The translations under genes and the position numbers were made by a program. 64,000 bases of DNA. Origin: Owenia fusiformis. Its lineage: Eukaryota; Annelida; Polychaeta; Sabellida; Oweniidae. Location: contig CAIIXF020000004.1 in assembly GCA_903813345.2 (NCBI GenBank), positions 13,476,196 through 13,540,195 on the forward strand, written 5' to 3'. Of this stretch, positions 32,801 through 47,800 are shown in pieces. The number at the start of each line of letters is the position of its first letter. Position 1 is the first letter of the stretch. The notes beneath the pieces were generated by a model. It worked only from the letters and a program-made list of their open reading frames with translations, did not search any database and was not told the DNA's origin.

Positions 32801-35800
32801 AGAAGCCCTAAGGTAAAAATAGTCACACGAACACCTAAGGGGGGTCAAAAGGGCACCCCTTGTAATTTTTTTATTAGAAGAGCTAGGATGTTCAAACTTT
32901 TTCCACATATACTTCATTCAATTATCTACAACTTGGTGTAAAACCTTTAACAACTACGATGATGTAAGACTGCGTAATTTTATTCTTAAGACAACACTTA
33001 TGGAAGAATTAGTGCTAGCTTTTTTCTGATTTTGTCAATTGGAACTGATGATTACATCATAATAGATTAATAACAAATTAGTAATGCTAGGATGTTCAAA
33101 CTTTCCTAAAATATACTTCATTCAATTATCTACAACTTGGTGTAATTACTTTAACAACTATGATAATGAAAGATTGTGTAATCTTATTCTAAATATAACA
33201 CGTATGATAGAAATAGTGCTAGCTCTTTCCGATTTTGTCTATTGCAGCTGATGATTACATCATAGTAAATCATTTACCCTATGTGCAATTTTGCTGATTT
33301 TTCCAGAAAACATTTGTTATATCTGTAGCTTCAGCTACTGACAATTTGAAGACCCTACCAGATGGCAATCAAAAGTTATGGGAAAAAAACTTTGGCTGAT
33401 TTAAAAAAAGTTTTGGCGGATTTTGTTTTAATTTTTGAATGCTTTTTTAAAATCAACCAAAAAATCCTTTGCATAACTATAATATTGAAGGATCTAAAAA
33501 CATATTGTTTATGCTATTTTGTTCCAACGAGGTTCGGAAAGACATGATATTTCATTCTTAAGAATTGGTAGAAAGGATCAAAAACAATTTGCACTAAAAA
33601 AACAAAAACTGTTAACAAAAACAGTAATATAAAATATTTCTAAATCATTTTCGCATTAAATTGTTGTCAATCAGTCAACATTGCATAAAATATAGTGTTT
33701 TTACAGAATGTGTTCAATGATTGGTTTAAGAGAAAAACATTGCCGAATTCAGTGCTTTCAAAGTGTACCATTCTAAGAAAAAATCGTAAGACTACAGTCC
33801 TGTTAACTTGAACTGCTTTATTCGTTAATTTTCGTCGGTGAAGCAGTCACTGCGTTGGCGTAATGATATTTAAAAATCGGTACGCAAAACTTGTTAAATA
33901 TAAAGTCGAGATAAAGGTTATATTCCGGGGAATGCAGAAATATGGTCATTATATGGGCTCATTCGAAAATTTCGATATATACCCCAGATTTTGAATTTTG
34001 AGATTTTTTTCGATATTTTTCAAAGAGTTACCACAGTGACACCTCTATGGGACGGATTTAAAGCGTTCTCGTGACTTTCGGTTCTGTAAGCTTCAACCTC
34101 ATGCGGCGTTTCATTTCAGAATTGTTTTTTATCTATTTTTTTATATGTATTTGTTCATGTAGTATATTTGTTATCAAGTGTCACATTTACACACTAGTTA
34201 CCAATAAGGGTGTATATTAGTGCATTGTCAAAAATTGGAAAACCATTAAAGGAGTATAATTTAAATGAGTTGAGCAACATACAATTTATAATCAGCCCAC
34301 AGATAAATCAAAAAGTGAAATTATAACATTTATGGATACAACACAATGTAGAGAAATAACATATTACATCTTACAGCTTATAGCTCAATAACAATTAATT
34401 ATTGTTTCTTTATAATTGTATTTAAAGGAGTGTAGAGATGGTCGATATTGAAGTAAAGTTGGAAATTTGTTCAATATCATTGATTTGGAATATTGAACTG
34501 ATTTTTTGTTAAGTTTGATTTGAATCTACATGGTGATATGGAAATACATGGAAATTTTAAAGATGAAAGCTAAATTTCAAAATGGCCGCATTTTGCGTAC
34601 AACATGTTATCTTTGATAAACTAGATACCAGTGGATGGATTTATTTCATATGCTTATGTTAAGAAATAAAGGAAGTCCGCTCAAGAAGATATTTTCAAGA
34701 TGGCTGCTATTTATCAAAATGGCAGCCATTTATGGTGAAAAATAAAATATTTGATAGCTCAAATACCAGTCGACAGATTTGGTTGAAAAGAAGCTATCGA
34801 TATGGTGAACTGAATTCAACAATTTTTTTCTCTTAAACCAATAATTGAAAGCATTCTGTAAAAATACCTCTCAATATTACAGTTATGCAACGGAAATTTT
34901 GGTTGATTCAACAAAAAATATGCAAAAACTTAAAACAAATCCCCCAAAATATATACAAATTAAGATAAACATTTTATTTCCTTAACAAGATACTGTTTTA
35001 AAATCAACCAAACTTTCCTTTGTGCCATTACAATATTGAGAGACCTAAAGACATTCGGATAGATGTTTCATTTCATTCCGAACATATAATACAAAGAACA
35101 AAAGAAGTGTCTGATGTGTTTTCTAAAACAATATAGAGAAAAGGATATACATGTATTTCAAATAATAATGTTACCATCCAAAAGATGACCATTAAATTGA
35201 CGATGTCTAAAATGTTCATAATGTTTTGATGACTGGTTCAAGAGAAACGTGTGTTCAAAAAAGTTCACCATATCGATACCACGCCTATCATATTTTATAT
35301 TTGTGCTTGTCACTGATGTTACATGCATCTTTCATACGCTGCTGAAATAACAATTGAAAATACCTTGGATTGTATCTTCTTTTGCACCGTGGAACAAATA
35401 GCATTCATTTATTTCTTTTATGACGTAGCTATCTAGATGTGTAGCGCCAAGAGTAGTTGTGAGCGGATTTGTCTCGCCTTTTTCCAATGTTTGGGGAATT
35501 TTCCCTTCGGCGGCTAGTTTGCATAAACTTTGACGATGCACTGCATATTTTTTATACAAATCGTCGCGTTCTATGATTTCTATATTCTTTACTGCAATAG
35601 TACTGTGTGTTAATCCTTTGGCATCACTTCCTATACCTACAGCTTCACGACACCATGTTCCTCCTAATTGTTCATCACATTCACAAAATTTCTTTATTTC
35701 GTTAAAGATATCCGAGTTTCCAGGGACCTCCTTCCAATAGGCTGGGCTCTGTATTTTCTCATTTGCCAAAGCAAGGAGATGCTCTTTGGTCCCCTTGGGA

Positions 35801-38800
35801 AACCTTTCTGGTCCTAGGGCGTCGTATTCCTCTTTTCGTTTAATAATTTTACTAACGAGTACAAGGACAGAAGTTTTCGCTCCGCAAAGTACCAATCGCC
35901 CTCCGCTTAATGCATCTGATAAACAGAGTAAGTGTACGTATATTAATTAAAATGTCAATGACAGGATGATGCAGGAGGATTGGGCAATTATAAATATATG
36001 ATAGGCTACATACAACTGAACCTTTTGTAGCTATTATGGCAAATTTGCACAGGGAATAGTACGGTCTTTGCCACGTCAAGCGTACACCGTATTTTCAATT
36101 TAAGATTGAAAGACTGTGGCTACCAAATGGTCTGTGCAATGATGACGAATATATAAGCACAAATGTCAAGGGGAAGGGTGACTAAAAACGTGAAAAGAAA
36201 CAATGTCTTACATCCCCCTCCCCCCTCCAATCGAGAACCAATATCACAATCCAGGACCAGAACACCAAGGGACATTTCATTCATACTGAAGTCATCACAA
36301 TACATGTTGAAGAAAAATTGAAAAAATTGATAGCCAATACTCATAACATCAAAAATAGTTGTAGAAACTATTACTCATAAAAGAGAGAGTAATCAGGAGA
36401 AAACTATGGCTGGTTTCGATCCCTATTTCTCAACTATTAATGACATAGACGGGATCCACCTCAAAAGGTGCCAAGTGAAAAAAATGAGTTCATTGCCATT
36501 TCAATTATACCATTCCTACATCATTCAGCATCTCAAGTGGTAAAACTTGAAATTTCGAAATTAATGATTTGTACTTTTCAGCAAAGCCCAAAAAGTATTT
36601 CTTAAGTGTTTTACAAGTATAACCTTGACCTAACAGCTTGATCACTAAAATATGGTGTCTTGATTGAGACTTTATCAGTCCCATAGAAATATCAGAGAGT
36701 TCTTGTTTTCATTTGATATAGATGTAATCCAATTGTAGTCTTAAAGCCTTTCTAGAGACATTTCTACTGTTTAAAAATATACTGATTAAAGAGCAAAGCA
36801 TTATGAACATAGTCATAATCAAAATGTCTCCGAGAAGAGTAAAACCAAAAGATTTGTCATAATGATTATATATTTTCATTTTGTTTGTGCAAGGGATCAA
36901 ATAATTATGGGTTTATTGAAGTTACATGGTTCGCAATATGTAATTTACATTTCATAAGTGTAAAAGTTGCTTATGAGGCATTTTGTAGGAAAAATGAGGG
37001 AAAAAATATTTCATCTTTTAACTTGTAATATGACATGAATCCATTGCAGACTTCATGTTTGCACATTTGATGTGATATACCATTTGTGTGAAATTATTTA
37101 ATTTGCAATCGATTCCGGTCATAGAGTATTTTAGGTATTTTTGTGAAAATCAATAGAAACCAATGGCCTCTATTTGAATCTGGTGATATCAACATGTTAA
37201 GTCAATGGAGCACATCCAATGCCAAGTAAATACACCCCTGCTGAACCAAATGACCTCAACCTCAGCCCATGTGGGACAATTTTCTTAATATTTCCTAAAG
37301 TATTATGTGACATTATATTATTTATGTTACACCTAAAAAATGATTTGTGTTATTTTTGGAGAAATCATAATGGAGAATGCACTAGATCCTTTGTACTGAA
37401 TTTTATACTGAAAAGGTCAGTAAATTGTTAAGTATACAAATATACTGAAATTCGTACGTAAAACTAATTACATTTTCAGAACAAAAATGTACTGAAAACC
37501 CTACTTTCAGTACAAATGACCTCCCATGGTGAATCCAGTACTTTGTCACTTTTTTCGATTTCCCGGGTTGTCCTTCAAGATTTTCGCTTAGGTTTTTTCA
37601 TCGTGTTCATTTCATTAAAAAGTAAAAAAAAACGTAGTACAAAATATCAGTGTCCGAAAACGAAGTCCGAAAATAATCCTCCAAATCTAACGTCCGCTGT
37701 TTAATCTAATAGGAAATTTTTCTTAGGATTCTAAATCTGAAACCCGAATTGAAATCTTACTTCAAATCTTCCTTTCACCCTTCCAATACAATCCGTCCAT
37801 ACCTCCTTTCATATAATTCTATCTACGTCAAAGGTCAAGAACTAGGTCAAATCTTGTGTTTTCACATTTTACAATTTTCTCAGTCGTCTTTTCAAATTTT
37901 TCTCGGTCTTTTTCATCATGTTTCTTATAAACAAAGCTTATTCTGAAAGGCGAGTCTTTTTTATCACTTTAATTGTTCTTGATATAATTGACGACAAAAA
38001 CGGTAAAATGAAAATAGGACGTTTTTCAACTTGCTTCAATTTGACCATTTTAGTTAAATCATCCATGAAGTTGAGATTTCGAAAATAAAATGGACTTCCG
38101 GTTTGAATTCTACGCCATTTTGAAAAATCAATATGATGATACAAAGACAAGAGTATTGAAGACAATTAAAGACTAAAAAATCAATCATCTGGAATCTAAA
38201 ATTGAACTTGTTCAATTACAATTTGTAGGTATTTATTGTTAATATGTTCTGAATCTTATCCATTGGTGTGTTTCTTATTCATCAAACTGTACCTCCAGAC
38301 CACCAAACCGAATCTGGGGCCAAATAAATAAAAAGTTAGTTTCTAGATCGGCATTTTTCCTGTTTTTAAATAGTACTAGATAATAATACTATCAATAAAT
38401 CAAGGTAATATTTCGAATCGATATCTGGACATTGCATTTTATAAAAGTGTTTATGTTATGGTGTTAGTTTGATGATCATTATGACATATTCACAATGACA
38501 TTGTATCAGTGCAGTGTAGATACGAGACGCTTGCCAATTATCTCTTTTCTCCTTTTTCAAAAAGTATGCCTAAACGAGATGAGTATGCACGTACGTATAC
38601 ATTAGTTTTAGAAGCAATGGCTCCGGATATATTGGAGCTGCGCAACAAATGATGACGAAGTATAAACATTTGAGAGTTCAAGCTAGCGACATTTGTCACA
38701 ACGTAACCGTGAACACAAAGCCAATGAATCAATACAGTAACAGTAATGCATATAGTGCAATTTCACGTTGGTGGCAACAGGAATCAGTATACTCATGACT

Positions 38801-41800
38801 TTTGTACGCTATGGTGCCAATTTTGATTTCGATGCATAAGTATAAATAAATGCTTTCTGAAGAAAATGATGTATGTCATCCATGTTTTAGCCTCATAAAT
38901 CTTACAAAACGCGCATGTTTAAAATATGTATCATAGAAAACCAGCTGTATAACTATCAATGACATAGTACATTACGATGACTGTGTAGTCTAATTGGTAA
39001 CTGGTCAACTCGTACCCAAGGCAAGTACCCAAGACAACTGGTACCCAAGACAACTTGTACGCAGGTATATATTTTGTTCTGAATCAAGCGTTGGACTAGG
39101 AATGTGAATATATATACATATTATAATAGTAACATACTGTAACATAATAGTTTGAAGAAGAATTTTCGAAAGAAATTAATTTAAGTTTGTGACATTTTGA
39201 GCTTTTAGTGTCAATTTATTTTGACTGTTATTTTATATTGGTCACAAATTCAGGATGTTCGAGTGAAGAGACATAATTATGTTTATTCCACATATTCATA
39301 ATCATTTTTCAAAGTTATTGTATGTTTAGGAGTGTTTGGAACAAGTGTCAGATCTAATTTTGTAATTATATTTATTTATATATATGTTTGACAAAAAAAA
39401 TGTTGAGAACAAGCGCTTCAAGCAATTCTTTTATTTAATAAAAAGGTTATCCAAGTTAAATCAAAATGCTTTCCTGATCCATTGAGAAAAATGTGTTCTA
39501 AATTCCCAAAAATATTGAGGCCTTTTTGAGTCACATTATAACATGAAAACATTATTATACAAACTCAATTTTTTCCCTAATATGCACCAATAATACTGAA
39601 AATAATCTTGGGTACGAGTTGTCTTGGGTACCAGTTGCCTTGGGTACGAGTTGTCTTGGGTACCAGTTGTCTTGGGTACGACTTGTCTTGGGTACGAGTT
39701 GACTAGGAAGCGTCTAATTAACGGACTAAGTAAACACTGTGACCGAACGATTATTTTGTGTGAGAAAACTACATGCAATTGTATAGGTCGATTTATAGCT
39801 ACATATTTCCCGTTCGATTTTATATGCATTGCTTAAAGTCTCGAATATCTCTCCATTGTCCTTTACTTACCGACACGTACTGTCCTTTTCTCATCTTTGT
39901 CCATCAATTTGAAAACATCCCTCTTTCGAAGTGTAAAGCAGTCGAATTCTTTAGTATAGAAATTATCATCAATGATACTTTTAATCTCTTGCACAACATA
40001 TGTCACTGCTTCATTCGTAAAGCCGACGGCAGTGACATCCAGAGAGCTTCCATGGTAAACATCATGATCTATAACAATTTCCGTTTTATGTAGAATAAGC
40101 TTCATTTAGCAAAAGATGAGACATGAAGAGCATTTGTTTTTTAATGCTAAAAAACTTAAAATTTAACAAAATGCATACAGGCATTTGTAGATGGTTGCTT
40201 ATTGACGAGAGCTTTCTGGAAATGTTGTCTTGTTATCCTTTTAAAGTCACTACCTTTTTTGGGCGAGGTTTTATGTTTAGCATCAGTAAGGTCGTAATTT
40301 CCATTATGTTCACTCTTCAGTATATCATTCAACTCGTTGAGCATGGCAACATCAAATACGTAGATAGTAACCAGCTTAAATGAAACAAAAATAAACATGA
40401 TACGTTTAACATGATATATAATCAGGACGTATGTTGCATTCGTCATACGGATTTATGCCCTATGCATACGGCCCCTGATAGAACAAAATTTGTTATATAA
40501 ATTCAGGGAGTTAACGCAAATTTAAACATCATAACTTAATCATCCAGGAAACAGTTAAAGCAATAGTTTGAAGAGGAATGTGCATTCGAATAATTATTTA
40601 ATATACGACACGAGACAAGCAAAACATCAATACTGTTTTTTTAAATTAATTTACCGTAAGTGTTGTTTCAGTTTTATCGTATTCTCGGACACATGCCCTT
40701 AGCGCATTGTAAAACACACCCACTGGATAACCAATCAATCTACCGGTGCCAATAGTTGGAAGGGCGATGGTAGCCAAACCGTGATATGTTGCTCGTTTGA
40801 GTAATTTGCGTATCATTTCCTCCAACTGCTAAATTCACAAATTGGTACATACAGGATCCAGACGGCTGCTAATTTTTGTGAAATGTTGGTGATCTAGGCC
40901 GCTAAATGGACCAAATTAGGGGAGGATAATTGACAGTACATACAAAATTTTAGCCTTATCGTAATTTTTTTATAAATGCGGCTGTGTATTTTAATTGCTT
41001 GACATGAGAATAAACACATGTTTTATTAGAGCAGAATAGATTGTGTAATACATAAGTGTCCACTTGATGAGAACAATAGAGCAAAATGTTAAGTCATATA
41101 CATGAATTATATTCAAACCTGTCCATTCCTGTCTTCTCTAAATGAAGGACATATTGCTGTAAAGACCAATGAGCATTGCAAATTGCCACACGATTCCGTT
41201 TCAATTATATCACCTTGGCTATTGTCGCTGCTTCTTGATTTATTCATCTAAATATTATATGAGAGGTCTGATAGATTACTCATTTCACTCTACTTATCAA
41301 AAAGGATATACAAAATATAAAACAAAATTAATTGGACTCAAGGCGTATTCTTTGTATTATACGAATATGTGTTATAAATATTTTTATTTAATTTGTTTCC
41401 ACAATAGGTAGAGGATACGTGTAATGTATAGAGCTTAACCCCTAAATGGTTTTAGGGGTCTGTTTCGACCACAGAGCACATTCTTTGCAATACTTGTATC
41501 AGAAATAAGTATTCAATCTACATACAATTACAACTCAATCTCGATTTATTTATTTATTTTTATTTGAAACAAACCTGATATAGATCGTGGGATAACCTTT
41601 TGTCCTACTTGATTCAAAAAACATCATTATCACAAAAATTGTATTCATATTTATAAATGCTACCAAGTGCTACAAAACGATTAGAAATCTGTCCTCGTGT
41701 ATTGGGGACCTATAAAACTTTTAGAAGATGTAAAAAACATAAAATAGAATTAATAACAATTCTGTGCATTTCACATAAAATGGCGTTCGATAAGTATTGC

Positions 41801-44800
41801 CAATTTTTCTTTAACTTTTGCTATCATTTTCGCTCTCTTGCTTTTTTCGACATAAAACTTTCACTTCATAAGGAACATATATCCGACCTTATTTTACATG
41901 AATTCCCTGACAATCAATTCAGTATTGAAAAAGTTATGGTTACTATTGTTACCATTGTCATGGGTATGCAGGACAACCTAAATGATTATATGATGAACTA
42001 TTGTTAAACATAGAATAGGCACTTTTTAATGAAGAAAAACTGTTGATATGGTCAAATTTGGATGTTGTCAGTTTGTATTATGAATTACAAAGATCTATGA
42101 TATAACAATATTTATAGTACATAATAGATAGTCTAAGAGGAAATGTTTTAAAATGATTAGATTCTTCGATCATGAACACTATTTAGTACGTCCATCTCAT
42201 TTGCAGTTCGTTCCGGTCGCACTATGTCGGAGTGTACACGTATTGCAATTGATATCTGATTTCACAACGTCGTTCACGCATAGTAGGCTCAAAGTACGGC
42301 GAAAACGCGATGACCCTCAGGAAATCTTGAGCATGATTAAGTTCTGGAGGAACTATCCGTTCCAATACGTTCATGAAGTTTGTAAATAGACCTCAAACGG
42401 TTCTATTAGTACGTCCAATTAGTACGTCATACACAGTTTTAGTCCGTTTTCAAGAACGTAATGAGAACTTGCTAGTTTGGTGTAATAGTAAGATCTGTAA
42501 AAATGGGTGATCCGAAAGTGTTTCTGGAATTGATTATTTCTGCATACCCCAAGTTAAGCAGGATTATGTCATGCTGCTTTCAACACTCAAAATGTCATCC
42601 AAAAGTTACGTCAGAACTTTACCACGCATACATAACCAATGACAATGGTTACCATAACTTTCTCATAACTATCCCCCCCTATCACTCCAAACTAGTTCTT
42701 ACCCGTTCTTGCTAGTCCTACGAAAATGTAAAACGGGCTCAATCTGGATGCGGTCGGGATATATGTCTAAAATAATTAGCTACTTCGTTCATAAACAGTC
42801 TTCAATACGTCCACCTCATTCGCAGTTCGTTCAGGTCGCACCACGTTGGTGTGCAACGTAGTATAAACCGTCCCTTAGTCTAGAAGGTCATCATGACCTG
42901 ATTACAGATCGGTATGGTCGCCATCGAATTTTGAATCGATTCAAAATTCTAAATCACATTCCCCGACCGGGAAAGTCCATGACGTTTGTAAACAGACCGT
43001 AGAACGTTGAAGCTACGTTCATTCAGTTCGCACACAGTTTAAAACCGATTCGGCAACGTTTTGACGATCACCAGAAAATGTTGTGCATACTCTAAGTTCT
43101 GGGGGACCTACTCGTTCTAGTAGTTTCATGGAGTTTGTAAACAGATCAAAAACGGTTCTTAGTTGGTTCTTGGTACGTCAAATCCGTTCGTGCACAGTTT
43201 AAGCCCGTTTTCGAGAATGTAGTGAGAACTATCTTGGTGTGATAGTAGGGTTAGTAAATTGTCAGAAAATTGTCACAGGAAAAGGGCAGATATACAGGGT
43301 GTCCCGAAAGTATGGGCCCCCAAAGGAAACATATACCAATGTCTCAATAGTATGTGTCATATATCTTTTAAAGATCATCCAAAGTTACATTGATTTGCCA
43401 AGTATCATGGTTCAACTCACAAATGGGGAAAAAATACAGACATTTCAAATTCTAGTGTTTGGCCAAAATTAAAGTCAATTTTACACCAAAATGATAGTCG
43501 GTGTGTATCCCGAAGCCATGTTATATATGACTTTAAACGCGCTTCGATTAGGAATGTTGCATTTTGTTAATTTCTCATAAACCTCTTTAAAGGCATTTTA
43601 GAAAAGTTTCCCTGAAGTGTACGCCTCCAACGTCCTCTTTTTAGAACTCAATACCCATCCTATCTTGGACAATAGCACCCACATTTTCGGTCGCATTCAG
43701 GGCAGGGTTTTTACTAAGATACTGAAATAAACTATATTTCTGGCCAAACACTAAGTTTTGAAATGCTGTGACTTTTTTTTCACATTTGTGAGCTGATCCA
43801 TGATACTTGGCAAACCAGTGTAACTTTGGATCAGCTTTAATATGATATATGACACATACTATGGAGACATCGGTATATGTTTGCCAAGGGGGGCTCCAGT
43901 ACTTTCGGGACAGTCTGTATATGTTACTCATGTTGTTAAAGTTTCATGGAGAAAAATAAAGAGAACAAAAGTTAAAGCAATTTTATCGATACCTATTGAC
44001 CAAGGTATTGACATATGCAATAATTATACCTTTTCGGCAAATTCAGTAGTTCCTTTAGCGAGAAACTGTTTAGCTATCTTTGACTTTGACTTTTGAAGAT
44101 CGATATTCTTTTCCAATACATTGACAAGCACATCTGCCTAAAAGAAAAATCAAAGATATTTCATAATGCCTCAGTCGAACTCAAAGTCGCCATTCGATAT
44201 ATGCCTGCTGTATAAGGCAATATGGCTTCGCTGTTGAAGTAGAGCAGAAAGTCTTAATGTGTACGTCCATCGTAGCAGTTACACAAGCCATTCTGCCAGC
44301 CCGACCACAGGGTCGCCATTCCTTGGCTTTGAAGCTGCCTTACTTCTACCTTTATATTTTGTCACAAACCTTAAGTCGATCATGCGTCGTCACTTATGGA
44401 AGTCTATACAGCACCCGCATACTACTGTATCCATATTTCAAAATAGACTGTAAGACCGTCACAGTATTTGCAACTGGTACGATTTGCTACCATGAAAAAT
44501 AATACGACTCCCTTAAAATTGGTGCACTTGCAGTTGTAATTTCTGACAGCACGATCGCCGTAGCAAACTCGACGTTTAAAGCTGTTAAATGTTAAGCTAG
44601 ATATTTACCTTGGCTTCACTGACGTCCCCTTGTTCAATGGTCAAAGAGGTTTGTCCATATGTATGTATATATTGATTTGTATCGTCACCTTTGGCGTCGG
44701 TAGATGTTTTCTCTAGATTAAAGGTAATACGATGTTGGTGTTGAGAAGTAGTTTTGTCTCAATAACAAGGCGGTAACACGATATAACAAAATACTAAGAA

Positions 44801-47800
44801 ATGCAACGATCTGCTTAATACAGATATTATAAGGAGAATAAGTAAATCGAATATGTTTTATATTGATATCATATTCCAAGTTTGTTGTGAACTAACTGAA
44901 CTGAACATCATTTTTTGAAAACGATACACCATATTCTTGACTGATAAACAATGCCAATATTTTGGTACCTACCTTTGAGCGACGAGGATGAGAATTCCTT
45001 ATTTAGCAACAAACTGAATTCGTTGTAAGAAGACTCACCATTCACGACGAGAGCCACAAGCTAAAGAATCATGTAATGAAAGCTATAACACAACGTAGGC
45101 CGTCTGGACTCATCGTTTGCCACCATATGATTACTAAGGGTCAGACGGTGGGACATTGCGTAGATACAAGATTGCTGTCATTACAAGTTATTCCCAATCA
45201 CAAAAGATTTTTAATCAATTATAAAATCAATGCCCAAAATTAGCTACGCAATGGTGAACGATGGGCCAACATAGCTAATGTAACAGTTCCTTAAAGTAGC
45301 AACAAGGACTGTCGAGTTGTATCTAGTGATCCTTGGCCAATCGTAAAAATATGAAATCTTTAAATGTGTTATAGCCTTTTGCAACTAGAATTTGTACACA
45401 TACCTTAAATCGATCGGTAATGGCAAACGGAAAGACTGTAATTCTTTGTCTTCTTCGTCGCCTTTGTCTCCACCAATTTTATTCAACCAGGAGTTATTTT
45501 CTCTAACGTCCGCACAATATTTTTTCACTTTTATTTAAGAGTTCACTTTGAATTCGATTTTAATGCTTTCTCATAATCATCAAAAGGTTTCTTTAAGAAA
45601 TGTTTTCATAAAAGTCTCACACTATCGGTATTTTTTATCGACCGGAGCAGCCGGAAAAATTAGTTTCAATTTAACCCTCGATAGGTGTTTCCCCGTCTAC
45701 ATTTGAAACTTTACCAATTGAACTTCTTGTATAGAATTAAGAACTTTTTGAATACGAATTTTTAGTTGCAGAATATGGCCACGTCCATGCATTTTTATAA
45801 AATAGGAAGAAGGAAGAAGATGTTAAACCATACGCCGCTCTAAATGTCCCTTGGTGTTCTGGTCCTGGATTGTGATATTGGTTCTCGATTGGAGGGGGAG
45901 GGGGATGTTAGACATTGTTTCTTTTCACGTTAGAACATGGTTTTGAGATACATAGGGTCTACTTTTTTATGACAGATTTACACTTACAGTTTGCTTTTCT
46001 TGTTGGGTTTCCTTAACGTTTTTAGTCACCCTTTCCTTTTGGCATTTGTGCTTATATATTCTGATAGCTAAAAAAAGGTAAAATGTGTCCATTTTCCCTC
46101 GACGGTCCGTGTTGCCCCTTTAAGTGACTGGTATTTAATGCATTAATGATATTTCACGTTCACGAACACGTTATTTAATAGGGAAGTTAAGATTAGCGTA
46201 AAAAATATACGTGTACCTATCCTAAACCGTATTTTTGTTATGGATACGTATTGGTATTGCGTATTGCAAAATTAGTTTAAGATTAACGTAAAAGACTACG
46301 AAACCGTATGTCACAATTTATGATAAAAATGACATCCTAATTATAGAATGAAAACCATGAGATGGCTTATATTCATATACCAGTACATGTCACCTCCAAG
46401 AACTGTTATATACTTTAGAGAGAGTGTGGTGTAGCTGCTGTAGTTGGGAGGAGGTGTTTCTTGTGGGCCCGCTAATGGGGCGGTGACTTTAGGCGAAATG
46501 CTGAATTTCTAGCATGATCCAGCAATGAGAGTGACAAAATAGTAAATTAAAAATTAAAACCATGAGAAAATGGCTGACTTCATACATTTACAATAAACAA
46601 AACTAATGAAGAATGTGCAAATTCAACAAGTTCATGCATCGTCACATGGCATCGTATTTTAAAGTTAAATGAATGATATTTGATATACAAATGACATAAT
46701 TTGCTGGGTAAAAACATACTTTCTCGAATAACCTATCTTCGGCCATTTATAGGTGTCGCTAACCCTATAACTTAGGTAAAACACCTTAGTGTATAATAAA
46801 AAACGATGTTTAGGTAAATGGGTTATTTACGCTAATCTTAAACTCCCTATTACAGCTTATCCCTACTGCCAATACACACTTGTGTGAATATTACTTAAAA
46901 GCGATTGTATTTTAGCCAATGATTACAAGGATATATTTCGAATAACACGTGAAGATATATTTGATATGTGGACTAAGAGATCATATTTTCGGACAAAATT
47001 CCCAAACCATCGAATATCACTTCTTAAAAGTGATATTCGATGGTTTCAAGTGATGCTAGATGGTTTTATAAGTGATATGCGATTGTTTAGATTTTTCATT
47101 TTTTCAAAACTTTTTTCATATATTTTTCAAAAAAAAAATTTCTCAAAATTTTTTTGGAAAGGTTTATCATTTTTTAATTCCTTTAAAAAATTGTTTTCAA
47201 ATCTTTTTACACAATTTTTTTGTTATCTTTGCTCAACATTTTAAAAAAAAGTAAAAATGTTTTCAACAATTTTTCTTCGCTGATGATTTCCCAAACGGAC
47301 AATCCCATGTTTTTCAAAAATATCAATTATATCAACACAGGGATATCTATATTTTCACTTATTCGCTGCGCTCATTCATGAAGATATCAATATCCACTCA
47401 TGGATATAAATGATATTTTTTCAAAACCATAGGATATTCCTATAATATCCAATATATATCCTTGTTGTATTATAACTTAATATCGATGATTATACATTAT
47501 CTAAACTACCGTATTCTCTGTAATTACCGCCCACTCTCTAATAAGCGCCCACCCCGCTTCACAAAGTTCAAGAAACATCGAGGAATCAACAAGAATTGAA
47601 GAATATATCAGGAAAAAAATATTTCTCAAAATCCAGGAGCGGGCGATAATAGAGTACTTACCCTAAAACTGTTGTAAACACGACGCGTTTTGTAATTCTA
47701 TGCATCCTCTCGATACATATCTATCGATTGGTGCTTCCCACACCATACCATGCTAATATTGTCTCCAAATAGTCCATAATGAATGAAGGAATTGTTCTTT

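Noticed and set aside
29514-35915. PARP as a viral or bacterial import
   Set aside because: Multi-exon structure, GT-AG introns and animal-type architecture show a native metazoan gene.
41657-42007. 116-codon plus-strand frame
   Set aside because: Antisense to a PARP intron, no recognisable domain, composition like random AT-rich DNA.
43239-43931. Matching open frames on both strands (YRVSRKYGPP / YRLSRKYWSP)
   Set aside because: They lie in the two arms of one inverted-repeat element; similarity is due to the palindrome, not to paralogous proteins.
46966-47254. Phe-rich plus-strand frames of 92 and 60 codons
   Set aside because: Low-complexity T-rich sequence inside an intron.
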